DNA from: Streptomyces vinaceus
Lineage (GTDB): Bacteria > Actinomycetota > Actinomycetes > Streptomycetales > Streptomycetaceae
Reading direction: 5' to 3'
DNA length: 64,000 bases
Assembly: GCF_008704935.1 (NCBI RefSeq)
Contig: NZ_CP023692.1
Coordinates: forward strand, 2,365,001-2,429,000
Shown here: positions 1-7,601 of the stretch, piece after piece
Position numbering within the stretch: the stretch's first letter is position 1
How the letters are laid out: the number at the start of each line of letters is the position of its first letter
Notes under the pieces: model-generated
The model's database searches: none
Told to the model about the DNA's origin: nothing
What the model saw: the letters and a program-made list of their open reading frames with translations, nothing else
Made by a program: the position numbers and the translations under genes

Positions 1-297
1 GGGCGCGTCGAAGGAGACCCGGACGTGCGACTGGGCGCCGAGGTTGTAGACCTCGTCGGGCCGGATGTCGCGGAGCAGGTTCACGAGCGCCACGCCGTCG
101 GACAGGTCGGCGTGGTGCAGGACGAAGGACCGGTTCGCGGTCTGCGGGTCCTGGTAGATGTGGTCGATCCGCTCGGTGTTGAAGCTGGAGGAACGCCGCA
201 CCAGGCCGTGCACCGTGTAGCCCTTGGAGAGCAGCAGCTCGGAGAGGTACGAGCCGTCCTGCCCGGTGACGCCGGTTATCAGTGCGGTCTTGCCCAT
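1..297 (-). CDS. gmd: GDP-mannose 4,6-dehydratase, N-terminal part (cut by window edge)
   Basis: The enzyme converts GDP-mannose to GDP-4-keto-6-deoxymannose, the first step towards GDP-L-fucose. The reading begins [18 protein letters not shown], a short-chain dehydrogenase glycine-rich NAD(P)-binding motif in the form typical of GMD. It continues through VRRSSSFNT and the stretch [16 protein letters not shown], both hallmarks of the family. Only about 99 residues are present; the rest lies before position 1. An AGGGGGA ribosome-binding site precedes the ATG. It is divergent from fcl, the next enzyme of the same pathway, across about 330 bp. The family assignment is very secure. Confidence 0.95.
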   Translation of the reverse strand, partial: MGKTALITGVTGQDGSYLSELLLSKGYTVHGLVRRSSSFNTERIDHIYQDPQTANRSFVLHHADLSDGVALVNLLRDIRPDEVYNLGAQSHVRVSFDAP

Positions 298-623
298 CTG
301 GGTCCCCCTGGGGGTCGTATCGGTCTGTTCTGGTGAGGCAGGGCCTCGATGGCGGCGGTGCGGCTCGCCGGTGGAGCCGTACCGCACGGGTGGCGCGGTC
401 CCGCCCGGCCGGGGCCGCGCCCCGGCTGCGCGCCGGACCTGACGCGCGTACGGCCGCGGGGCCCGAGGGGTTGGATGCGTACCGTACACGGCGTCGCGCC
501 GCCCCCTTCGGGCGGATTCCGGCGCGCCCGGCCGGCGCGGGACCGGGCCCGCCGGGACGGCCGCCGGCGGCGGGGCCGGACCTCCCCCGCCCCCCGCGGA
601 CGCGGGCTGGCATCATCGGCGGT
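298..623. promoter_or_regulatory. Divergent gmd/fcl intergenic region
   Basis: This 326 bp gap must hold the promoters of gmd (leftward) and fcl (rightward). It is almost pure GC and I see no convincing -10/-35 pair. A GTCCCCCTGGGGG palindrome lies right beside the gmd start and includes its ribosome-binding site. No coding region is supported. Confidence 0.4.
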
Positions 624-1568
624 ATGACAAGTTCGCTGCCGCTCCTGCCCCCGAACGCCCGCGTCTTCGTCGCGGGCCACCGCGGCCTCGTGGGCTCCGC
701 GGTCGCCCGCCGGCTCACCGCCGACGGCCACGAGGTGCTCACCCGGGGCCGCGCCGACCTCGACCTGCGCGACGCCGCCGCCACGGAGGCGTACCTGAAG
801 GACGTCCGCCCCGACGCCGTCGTGCTGGCCGCCGCCAAGGTCGGCGGGATCATGGCCAACAGCACGTACCCGGTGCAGTTCCTGGAGGACAACCTCAAGA
901 TCCAGCTCAGCGTCATCGGCGGCGCGCACGCCGCCGGCGTCGGCCGGCTGCTGTTCCTGGGCTCCTCCTGCATCTACCCGAAGCTGGCTCCGCAGCCCAT
1001 CAGCGAGGACGCCCTGCTGACGGGCCCGCTGGAGCCGACCAACGAGGCGTACGCCCTGGCGAAGATCGCCGGCATCGTGCAGGTGCAGTCGTACCGCAAG
1101 CAGTACGGGGCCTCGTACATCTCGGCGATGCCGACGAACCTCTACGGCCCGGGCGACAACTTCGACCTGGAGACCTCGCACGTACTGCCCGCCCTGATCC
1201 GGCGCTTCCACGAGGCCGCCGCCGAGGGCCGCGAGGAGGTCACGCTGTGGGGCAGCGGGACCCCGCGTCGCGAGTTCCTGCACGTGGACGACCTGGCGGC
1301 CGCCTGCGCGGTGCTGCTCGGCACCTACGACGGGGACGAGCCGGTGAACATCGGCTGCGGCGAGGACCTCACCATCAAAACCCTCGCCGAGACCGTCGCC
1401 GAGGTGACCGGCTTCCGCGGCCGGCTCGCCTGGGACACGTCCAAGCCGGACGGCACCCCGCGCAAGCTGCTCGACGTCACGCGCCTGACCTCGCTGGGCT
1501 GGAAGCCGGAGATCGGACTGCGGGACGGGATCGCCGCCACCTACCGGTGGTGGCGCGAGCAGGGCTGA
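624..1568 (+). CDS. fcl: GDP-L-fucose synthase
   Basis: A bifunctional epimerase/reductase that turns GDP-4-keto-6-deoxymannose into GDP-L-fucose using NADPH. The 314-residue product has the usual length. It starts MTSSLPLLPPNARVFVAGH and has the Rossmann motif GHRGLVG near residue 17. The catalytic Ser-Tyr-Lys set is visible as LFLGSSCIYPK and YALAKI. The segment NLYGPGDNFD is a further family signature. The frame is open further upstream, but the ATG at 624 places the Rossmann motif where it belongs. With gmd it forms a complete two-step route to GDP-fucose. Confidence 0.95.
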   Translation: MTSSLPLLPPNARVFVAGHRGLVGSAVARRLTADGHEVLTRGRADLDLRDAAATEAYLKDVRPDAVVLAAAKVGGIMANSTYPVQFLEDNLKIQLSVIGGAHAAGVGRLLFLGSSCIYPKLAPQPISEDALLTGPLEPTNEAYALAKIAGIVQVQSYRKQYGASYISAMPTNLYGPGDNFDLETSHVLPALIRRFHEAAAEGREEVTLWGSGTPRREFLHVDDLAAACAVLLGTYDGDEPVNIGCGEDLTIKTLAETVAEVTGFRGRLAWDTSKPDGTPRKLLDVTRLTSLGWKPEIGLRDGIAATYRWWREQG

Positions 1569-1590
1569 GCACACGTCCGCCGGGCACCCC

Positions 1591-3078
1591 CTAGTACGCT
1601 CCGCGGCCGTCGACGACGGCGCGGAGGGTACGGCCCATGACGTCGACGTCACTGGTGAAGGACCAGTTGTCCACGTACTGGAGGTCGAGCTGGATCGTCT
1701 CGTCCCAGGAGAGGTCCGAGCGCCCGCTGATCTGCCACAGCCCGGTCATGCCCGGCCGTACGGTGAGCCGGCGCAGCTCGACCTCGTCGTACTGGGCCAC
1801 CTCCTCCGGCAGGGGCGGGCGCGGGCCGACCAGTGACATGTGGCCGCTCAGTACGTTCAGCAGCTGGGGCAGTTCGTCCATGGAGGTGCGGCGCAGCAGC
1901 CGGCCGACGCGGGTCACCCGGGGGTCGCGCCGGATCTTGAACATCAGGCCGTCGTTCTCGTTGGCCCCGGACAGCTCGTTCTTGAGCCGGTCCGCGTCCA
2001 CGACCATGGTGCGGAACTTCCACATGGTGAACGGGACCCCGTCGCGCCCGATGCGCTGCTGGCGGTAGAACGCCGGGCCGCGCGAGCCGAGCCGGATCGC
2101 CAGGACGATGCCGAGGAAGACCGGCGAGAGCAGGAGCAGTCCGACCCCCGCCCCGGTGCGGTCGAGCACGGACTTGAGCAGGGTCTGTACGCCCCGGCTC
2201 ACCGGCGGCGCCACCCGCAGCACGGCGAGGCCGCCCGCGGACACGGTCTCCAGCCGCTTGACGGAGACGTCCACGAGCCCGGGGAAGACGGCGAGTTCCA
2301 GCCCCGCGTCGTGCAGCGCCCAGGCGACCTTGCGCAGCCGCTCCCCCGCGATCCGGGCGCCCGGGGCGACCAGGACGAGGTCGGCGTGGTGGCTGCGGAC
2401 GGCGCCGAGCACGGCGGTGGAGTCCGCGTTCGGGGCCTCGGGCGCGCTCTCGTCGAGCCGGGCCGCGACCGGCACCCCGCCTTCGAGCGGGCCGGCGCCG
2501 ACGGGCACCACGCCGACCACCACGTACGGGTGGTCGGTGCGCGCGGCCAGGTGTTCGATGACGGCTCCGGCCGCGCCGGGCTCGCCGACGACCAGGACGC
2601 GGCTGACGGCGTGCGCCTCGCGGCGGGCCGCCGAGAGGTGGCGGTAGGTCAGCTTGTGGCAGGCCACGGTGACGAGGAGGGCGGGCAGCAGGGCGCCGAG
2701 GGCGGACAGCCGGGGGGTGCTCTCACCGGTCACCACGCGGGCGACGGCCAGGACACCGATCAGAATCAGCCAGTCGTGCAGGACGGGCAGCACTCCGCGC
2801 GATTCTCCGAGCGCGCGGGAGGCGTAGCGGCGGCGCACCGCCTGCACGCCGGTCCAGGCGAGCGCCGCGCCGAGGGCGCAGTACACCGGCCGGACCTGCT
2901 GCGCCGCGTGGAAGACCAGCCCCACGGGGACCGCGGCGCCGAGGAAGTCGGCCGTGAGGGCCGCGGGCAGGTACCAGCGGGCCTTGTCGCCGATGCGCCT
3001 CACAGGCGCCGCAGCGAGCCCCGCCGCCGCAGCCGCCGCTCCGGCCAGTCTTTGCGCAGGAAAATGGACATGCCTCAT
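1591..3078 (-). CDS. Exopolysaccharide polyprenyl glycosylphosphotransferase (WbaP/CpsE type)
   Basis: The product probably transfers a sugar-1-phosphate from a nucleotide sugar to undecaprenyl phosphate, starting an exopolysaccharide repeat unit at the membrane. It has 495 residues. The N-terminal half has several hydrophobic helices and a CoA-binding-like domain (VLVVGEPGAAGAVIEHL). The C-terminal bacterial sugar transferase domain has FTMWKFRTM, RRTSMDELPQLLNV, MSLVGPRPPLPEE and RPGMTGLWQISGRS. The start at 3078 (MRHVHFPAQ) follows a GGGGGGC purine run; the frame is open further upstream but lacks a better site. It converges tail-to-tail with fcl, which fits a fucose-containing polymer, though the sugar specificity cannot be read from sequence. 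Confidence 0.9.
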   Translation of the reverse strand: MRHVHFPAQRLAGAAAAAAGLAAAPVRRIGDKARWYLPAALTADFLGAAVPVGLVFHAAQQVRPVYCALGAALAWTGVQAVRRRYASRALGESRGVLPVLHDWLILIGVLAVARVVTGESTPRLSALGALLPALLVTVACHKLTYRHLSAARREAHAVSRVLVVGEPGAAGAVIEHLAARTDHPYVVVGVVPVGAGPLEGGVPVAARLDESAPEAPNADSTAVLGAVRSHHADLVLVAPGARIAGERLRKVAWALHDAGLELAVFPGLVDVSVKRLETVSAGGLAVLRVAPPVSRGVQTLLKSVLDRTGAGVGLLLLSPVFLGIVLAIRLGSRGPAFYRQQRIGRDGVPFTMWKFRTMVVDADRLKNELSGANENDGLMFKIRRDPRVTRVGRLLRRTSMDELPQLLNVLSGHMSLVGPRPPLPEEVAQYDEVELRRLTVRPGMTGLWQISGRSDLSWDETIQLDLQYVDNWSFTSDVDVMGRTLRAVVDGRGAY

Positions 3079-3161
3079 GGGCCCCCCTGGCACGTGGTCT
3101 ATGACAGTGGCGCGTGCCCGTGGCTTCCCCTGGCTTCGGACAACTGGCGCACCGGGAAACA

Positions 3162-3191
3162 GTACGACAAACGCCCGTACGACAAATGCCG
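3162..3191. repeat. Tandem 15 bp direct repeat in a divergent promoter region
   Basis: GTACGACAAACGCCC is followed immediately by GTACGACAAATGCCG (12 of 15 positions and the first nine bases identical). It lies 84-113 bp upstream of the glycosylphosphotransferase start, in the 380 bp region (3079-3459) shared with the rightward protease gene. On the leftward strand the repeat reads as two TTTGTCGTAC boxes. Tandem boxes of this type are often binding sites for a dimeric activator, but no regulator is assigned. Confidence 0.55.
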
Positions 3192-3459
3192 ATTGCCCGA
3201 ACGAGGCCTCTTGTTGCGCAAGTGTTAGCAACCGGTACCAACCGTTCCAGATATCGGACCCCCCTTTCGCACGCGAAGGTGAATGGTCCGGATACCGGAT
3301 ACGTCTCATCGGTCAACGAACCGTTTCCGGCCAACCTTTTGACGCGGCCCTGACATCGACGCCGGCAGCTGGCACTCTTCGATCCGTTCTACGCACCAGC
3401 CTGCTCTGCCCGGAGGCCCACCCAGCCATCCGGAGCCCCCTTTGCAGAAGGAGTCTGCG

Positions 3460-5724
3460 TTGAGTCACACCCCCCACAGGCGTGCCACCGCGGCCGGCGC
3501 TCTCGTCGCCGCCGCCGCACTGCTCGCCGTCGGCATCCAGGCCGGCACCGCCAGCGCCGACGCCACCGCGTCGCAGGCACCCTCCGCCAAGTCCAACCCG
3601 GGCGCGGCCGCCGTCAACCTCAGCGCGTCCGAGCGTGCGACGCTCATAGCCGACGCCAACTCGACCACCGTCCAGGCGGCCAAGGCCCTCGGCCTCGGCG
3701 AGCAGGAGAAGCTGGTCGTACGCGACGTCGTCAAGGACGCCGACGGCACCACGCACACCACGTACGAGCGCACCTACGGCGGACTCCCCGTGCTCGGCGG
3801 CGACCTGACGGTCCACGCCAAGGGCGGCGTCACCAAGAGCATCACCAAGGCCACCAACCACGAGATCAAGGTCGCGGACACCACGGCGACCGTGACCCCG
3901 GCGGGTGCCGAGGGCCAGGCCGTCTCCGCGGCCAACGCCGCGGGCTCCAAGGACGCCAAGGCGTCCAAGAGCGCCCGCAAGGTGATCTGGGCCGCCGAAG
4001 GCGCCCCCGTCCTCGCCTGGGAGACCGTCGTCGGCGGCCTCCAGGACGACGGCACCCCGAGCGAACTGCACGTGGTCACCGACGCCAAGACCGGCGCGAA
4101 GATCACCCAGTGGCAGGCGATCGAGACCGGCACCGGCAACACCATGTACAGCGGCCAGGTCACGATGGGCACCTCCCAGTCGGGCAGCAACTACACGCTG
4201 ACCGACGCCGGGCGCGGCAACCACAAGACGTACGACCTCAACGGCGGCAGCTCCGGCACCGGCAGCCTCTTCACCAACACGACCGACGTGTGGGGCAACA
4301 GCGCCGCGTCCAACCGCGCGACCGCCGGCGCCGACGCGCACTACGGCGCACAGCTGACGTGGGACTACTACAAGAACGTGCACGGCCGCAACGGCCTGCG
4401 CAACGACGGCGTGGCCCCGTACAGCCGGGTCCACTACGGCAACGCGTACGTGAACGCGTTCTGGGACGACTCCTGCTTCTGCATGACGTACGGCGACGGT
4501 ACGAGCAACACGCACCCGCTGACGTCCATCGACGTGGCCGCCCACGAGATGACCCACGGCCTCACCTCGGTCACCGGCAACATGACCTACAGCGGTGAGC
4601 CCGGCGGTCTGAACGAGGCGACCTCCGACATCATGGCGGCGAACGTCGAGTTCTACGCCAACAACCCGCAGGACGTCGGCGACTACCTGGTCGGCGAGAA
4701 GATCGACATCAACGGCGACGGCACCCCGCTGCGCTACATGGACAAGCCGAGCAAGGACGGCGGCTCCAAGGACGCGTGGTACTCGGGCATCGGCAGCATC
4801 GACGTCCACTACTCCTCGGGCCCGGCCAACCACGTCTACTACCTGATGTCCGAGGGCTCCGGCGCCAAGGTCATCAACGGCGTGAGCTACAACTCGCCGA
4901 CCTCGGACAACCTCCCGGTCACCGCGATCGGCCGTGACGCCGCCGCGAAGATCTGGTTCCGTGCGCTGACGGTGGGCTACTTCAAGTCCAACACCAACTA
5001 CGCGGCCGCCCGTACGGCGACCCTCCAGGCCGCCGCCGACCTGTACGGCCAGGGCTCGACCACGTACAACAACGTGGCCAACGCCTGGGCCGGCATCAAC
5101 GTCGGCGCCCGCATCGTCTCCGGCGTCTCGGTCACCCCGATCGCCAACCAGACCACCCAGATCAACACCGCGGTGAGCCTCCAGGTCCAGGCGACCAGCA
5201 CCAACCCGGGTGCGCTCAGCTACGCGGCGACCGGCCTGCCGGCCGGCCTGTCGATCAACTCCTCGACCGGTCTGATCTCGGGCACGGCCACCACCGCGGG
5301 CACGTCCAACGTGACCGTGACGGTGACCGACTCGCAGAGCAAGACGGGCACGGCGTCCTTCACCTGGACCGTCGGCACGTCCCAGCAGAACGTGTTCGAG
5401 AACACGAACGACTACGCGATCGCGGACAACGCGACCGTCGAGTCCCCGATCGCCGTGACCCGCACGGGCAACGCCCCGAGCGCCCTCAAGGTGGACGTCA
5501 ACATCGTCCACACCTACGTCGGTGACCTCGTGGTCGACCTCGTCGCCCCCGACGGCACCGTCTACAACCTGCGCAACCGCACCGGCGGCAGCGCGGACAA
5601 CATCGTCCAGCAGTTCACCGTGAACGCCTCCTCCGAGGTGGCGCAGGGCACCTGGAAGCTCCGCGTCCGGGATGCCGCCACGCTGGACACCGGCAAGATC
5701 GACAGCTGGAAGCTCACCTTCTGA
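3460..5724 (+). CDS. Secreted M4-family (thermolysin-like) zinc metalloprotease with Ig-like and P-domain tail
   Basis: An extracellular neutral protease of 754 residues. A signal peptide (about 1-36, AGTASADA) is followed by an FTP/PepSY propeptide (about 50-215). The M4 catalytic domain has the zinc motif HEMTH near residue 361, preceded by DVAA, and the third-ligand helix GGLNEATSD. A putative Ig-like domain follows (about 550-640, with GLPAGLSINSSTG), then a C-terminal P/homo-B domain (about 650-754, with VNIVHTYVGDLVVDLVAPDG). The start is TTG at 3460: AGAAGGAG ends seven bases before it, whereas the earlier in-frame TTG at 3442 has no such site. A strong terminator follows. The substrate is unknown. 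Confidence 0.93.
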   Translation: MSHTPHRRATAAGALVAAAALLAVGIQAGTASADATASQAPSAKSNPGAAAVNLSASERATLIADANSTTVQAAKALGLGEQEKLVVRDVVKDADGTTHTTYERTYGGLPVLGGDLTVHAKGGVTKSITKATNHEIKVADTTATVTPAGAEGQAVSAANAAGSKDAKASKSARKVIWAAEGAPVLAWETVVGGLQDDGTPSELHVVTDAKTGAKITQWQAIETGTGNTMYSGQVTMGTSQSGSNYTLTDAGRGNHKTYDLNGGSSGTGSLFTNTTDVWGNSAASNRATAGADAHYGAQLTWDYYKNVHGRNGLRNDGVAPYSRVHYGNAYVNAFWDDSCFCMTYGDGTSNTHPLTSIDVAAHEMTHGLTSVTGNMTYSGEPGGLNEATSDIMAANVEFYANNPQDVGDYLVGEKIDINGDGTPLRYMDKPSKDGGSKDAWYSGIGSIDVHYSSGPANHVYYLMSEGSGAKVINGVSYNSPTSDNLPVTAIGRDAAAKIWFRALTVGYFKSNTNYAAARTATLQAAADLYGQGSTTYNNVANAWAGINVGARIVSGVSVTPIANQTTQINTAVSLQVQATSTNPGALSYAATGLPAGLSINSSTGLISGTATTAGTSNVTVTVTDSQSKTGTASFTWTVGTSQQNVFENTNDYAIADNATVESPIAVTRTGNAPSALKVDVNIVHTYVGDLVVDLVAPDGTVYNLRNRTGGSADNIVQQFTVNASSEVAQGTWKLRVRDAATLDTGKIDSWKLTF

Positions 5725-5772
5725 ACCCCACCGGGGCAGGTGAAGCCACACGGCTGACCCACTGAAAACGCG

Positions 5773-5805
5773 GGGCCGTCCGGGAGAGACCCTCCCGGGC
5801 GGCCC
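5773..5805. terminator. Intrinsic terminator after the M4 protease gene
   Basis: A 14-base-pair stem (GGGCCGTCCGGGAG pairing with CTCCCGGGCGGCCC, one G-T pair) closes a five-base loop, with TGTTCC after it. It sits 48 bp past the protease stop codon. Confidence 0.8.
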
Positions 5806-5849
5806 TGTTCCATGTACCCCTGCCGTACGGGACCTGCGCCCCGGCGCGC

Positions 5850-6455
5850 CGGGCCCCGTCCGCCTTCCCGCTCCCCGAACTCGCGCAGACCGCGCTCGAC
5901 TGCTACTTCCGCCCGGACGGCCCCGGCTCCGGCCCGGACGCCCGGATGCGGACCACCCCGCGGCTGCGCGCCGCGGGCGGTTCCCCGGCGGAAGTCCCCA
6001 CCGCCCTCGGCAACTTCGTCGAGGTCCGGCTCGCCAAGGAGGGACACGATGGTGTCGTCGGAGTCAACTGCCTGGAGAAGGTCCAGCTCGCCACCGCCCC
6101 GGCGATGTCCGGCGCGGTCCTGGCAGGCGTCGACCACGTGCGCGTGGGCGCGGGCGTCCCCGGTCAGATCCCTGCCCTCGCCGACCGGCTGGCGCGCTGC
6201 GAACCCTGCGTGACGCGGCTCGCGGCGGAGGGCGACGAGCGGCCGCTGGACCACGCCTTCGACCCCGCCGCGCCCTGGCCGGGCACCTACCGGGGCCGCT
6301 GCGCCGCCCGGTGCTGGCCGCCTACCTGGCCCGGGACGAGGCCACCCGGCCCGAGGGGTTCGTGACGATCGGCAAGAACCTGTGGTTCCTGCCGAGGCTC
6401 TCCCGGGGCGCGTCCCCGTACACGGCGGCGGACGTGGTGCGGTGGCCGGCGGCGG
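5850..6455 (+). pseudogene. Decayed nitronate monooxygenase gene (N-terminus lost, frameshift, internal deletion)
   Basis: Two fragments of one FMN-dependent nitronate monooxygenase (2-nitropropane dioxygenase family) are readable in different frames. Fragment 1 (about 5862-6290) reads FPLPELAQTALDCYFRP, then LGNFVEVRLAKEGHDGVVGVN, then AGVDHVRVGAGVPGQIP. This is close to the family's LGNFVEVxLAKxGHxGxVGVN and LAGVDxVxMGAGIP blocks. Fragment 2 (from about 6305, another frame) reads RPVLAAYLARDEATRPEGFV. It then jumps straight to a C-terminal-like LPRLSRGASPYTAADVV. The N-terminal third and the FMN-binding segment expected between GFV and LPR are missing. No intact start is visible. Confidence 0.75.
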
Positions 6456-6480
6456 GGGCCGGCGCCTGCGGTGCGTACGG

Positions 6481-6520
6481 CGCGAGGGCCCGGCACCCGA
6501 GTGGGTGCCGGGCCCTCGCG
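6481..6520. terminator. Bidirectional terminator, 18 bp perfect stem
   Basis: CGCGAGGGCCCGGCACCC pairs perfectly with its complement across the loop GAGT. It lies just after the stop of the leftward repeat-protein gene (6539) and just past the nitronate monooxygenase remnant, so it can serve either strand. Confidence 0.8.
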
Positions 6521-6538
6521 TTCACCGGGGCCGGGGGG

Positions 6539-7438
6539 TCAGCCCATGCGGCGGATCATGGAGTCGAGGAAGTCCGGCACGCGCTGGTGGCGCTCGTCGC
6601 GCCGGTCCTCGTCCCGACCCTGATCCTGGTCACGACCCTGGTCCTCGTCCCGACCCTGATCCTGGTCACGACCCTGGTCCTCGTCCCGACCCTGATCCTG
6701 GTCACGGCCCTGATCCTGGTCACGGCCCTGATCCTGGTCACGGCCCTGATCCTGGTCACGGCCCTGGTCCTGGTCACGGCCCTGGTCCTGGTCACGGCCC
6801 TGGTCCTGGTCACGGCCGTGGTCCTGGTCGCGCCCGGGCTCCTGGCCCTGCTCCTGGTCCTGACCCTGCTCGTGGTCACGGCCCTGGTCCTGATCGCGGC
6901 CCTGCTCGTGGTCACGGCCCTGGTCCTGGTCGCGGCCGTGGTCCTGATCGCGGCCCTGGTCCTGGTCGCGGCCGGGCTCGTCGCGCTGCTCCTGGCCGGG
7001 CTCCTGCTCGGGGTCGTCCAGCGGCATGCGGTGCGAGCGGAAGTCGTCGTCCCGCCAGTCGTCGCGGCGGTTGTCGCCCCAGTCGTCGCGGCGGGTGTGC
7101 GTCGGCACGAAGGTCACCGAGAGGACCTCGACGTTGTACACCGTGTCGCCCGGCTGGAGTTCGCGCTCCACCCGGCCGCCACAGCCGTGGTTCGGGTAGA
7201 GCAGGGCCCGCGACTCGGTGCCGTTGTGCACCGCCGTCGCCGGGCGGCCCCGCGAGGTGTCCGTCAGCTCGTAGCAGGTGTCGTTGTCCGACGGACGGAT
7301 CTGCGCGCGCTCGTCGTTGTCGATGATGTACTGCAGCCGGCCGAGGTCGTCGTTACCGCCGGCCAGCGAAGGGCCTGCGGTCGGCAGGACGAGGGCGAGG
7401 GCGCCGAGGAGCGCTGCGGCGGTCGGGCGAAGACGCAT
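6539..7438 (-). CDS. Secreted protein with a long GRDQDQ hexapeptide repeat tail
   Basis: Function unknown. The 299-residue product has a signal peptide (MRLRPTAAALLGALALVLP, cleavage near SLAGG). A small globular part of about 110 residues follows, with two cysteines (NDTCYELTD and NHGCGG) that may form a disulphide. Its peptidase-inhibitor-like layout (NGTESRALLYPNHGCGG, VEVLSVTF) recalls small secreted actinobacterial proteins, but I cannot name a family. The second half is about two dozen GRDQDQ-like hexapeptides, ending in an amphipathic VPDFLDSMIRRMG. The reverse strand is also open and would encode a hydrophobic repeat, but the signal peptide and the terminator at its end support this strand. 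No clear ribosome-binding site is seen. Confidence 0.8.
   Translation of the reverse strand: MRLRPTAAALLGALALVLPTAGPSLAGGNDDLGRLQYIIDNDERAQIRPSDNDTCYELTDTSRGRPATAVHNGTESRALLYPNHGCGGRVERELQPGDTVYNVEVLSVTFVPTHTRRDDWGDNRRDDWRDDDFRSHRMPLDDPEQEPGQEQRDEPGRDQDQGRDQDHGRDQDQGRDHEQGRDQDQGRDHEQGQDQEQGQEPGRDQDHGRDQDQGRDQDQGRDQDQGRDQDQGRDQDQGRDQDQGRDQDQGRDEDQGRDQDQGRDEDQGRDQDQGRDEDRRDERHQRVPDFLDSMIRRMG
6600..6985 (-). repeat. 18 bp tandem repeat array encoding GRDQDQ units
   Basis: Roughly 20 tandem 18 bp units, core GGTCCTGGTCACGGCCCT on the + strand, with a few third-position and Q/E or Q/H variants (GRDEDQ, GRDHEQ, GRDQDH). Near-identity over the central run points to recent expansion by slippage or unequal crossover. 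All units keep the frame of the surrounding gene. Confidence 0.9.
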
Positions 7439-7463
7439 GGGGAGGCGTTCCGTTCTGTGGGCA

Positions 7464-7489
7464 CTGGATGCCGGTCCGGTGGCATCCAG
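7464..7489. promoter_or_regulatory. Inverted repeat upstream of the repeat-protein gene
   Basis: CTGGATGCC and GGCATCCAG are perfect 9 bp arms around an 8-base spacer. The site lies 26-51 bp before the repeat-protein start and 113 bp after the MFS stop. It could be an operator for the first or a terminator for the second; there is no T-run, which slightly favours an operator. Confidence 0.5.
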
Positions 7490-7601
7490 CGGGCAGCGTA
7501 GGAGCGGCGCCCCCCGCCGGAACGTTTCGGCATGCGCAGCGCGTTCGAAGGTTCACCCGCCCGGATCGGCGGCCTGCGCCCGTACGGTCCCGCACCCGGC
7601 G

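Noticed and set aside
1840..3228. A 462-codon + strand frame opposite the glycosylphosphotransferase
   Set aside because: Shadow of the sugar transferase; the leftward frame contains all family motifs.
3313..5751. An 812-codon open frame opposite the M4 protease gene
   Set aside because: The + strand encodes a clear protease with signal peptide and HEMTH motif; the opposite frame is a low-complexity Gly/Val/Arg shadow.
6600..6985. Possible CRISPR-like array
   Set aside because: The 18 bp units are directly adjacent with no unique spacers and keep a coding frame; they are protein repeats.
6311..7501. A + strand frame with a hydrophobic repeat (LILVTALILVTA) that looks like a multi-helix membrane protein
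   Set aside because: It is the antisense reading of the GRDQDQ repeats. The leftward strand has a signal peptide, a cysteine domain and a terminator. The first codons of the + frame belong to the nitronate monooxygenase remnant.
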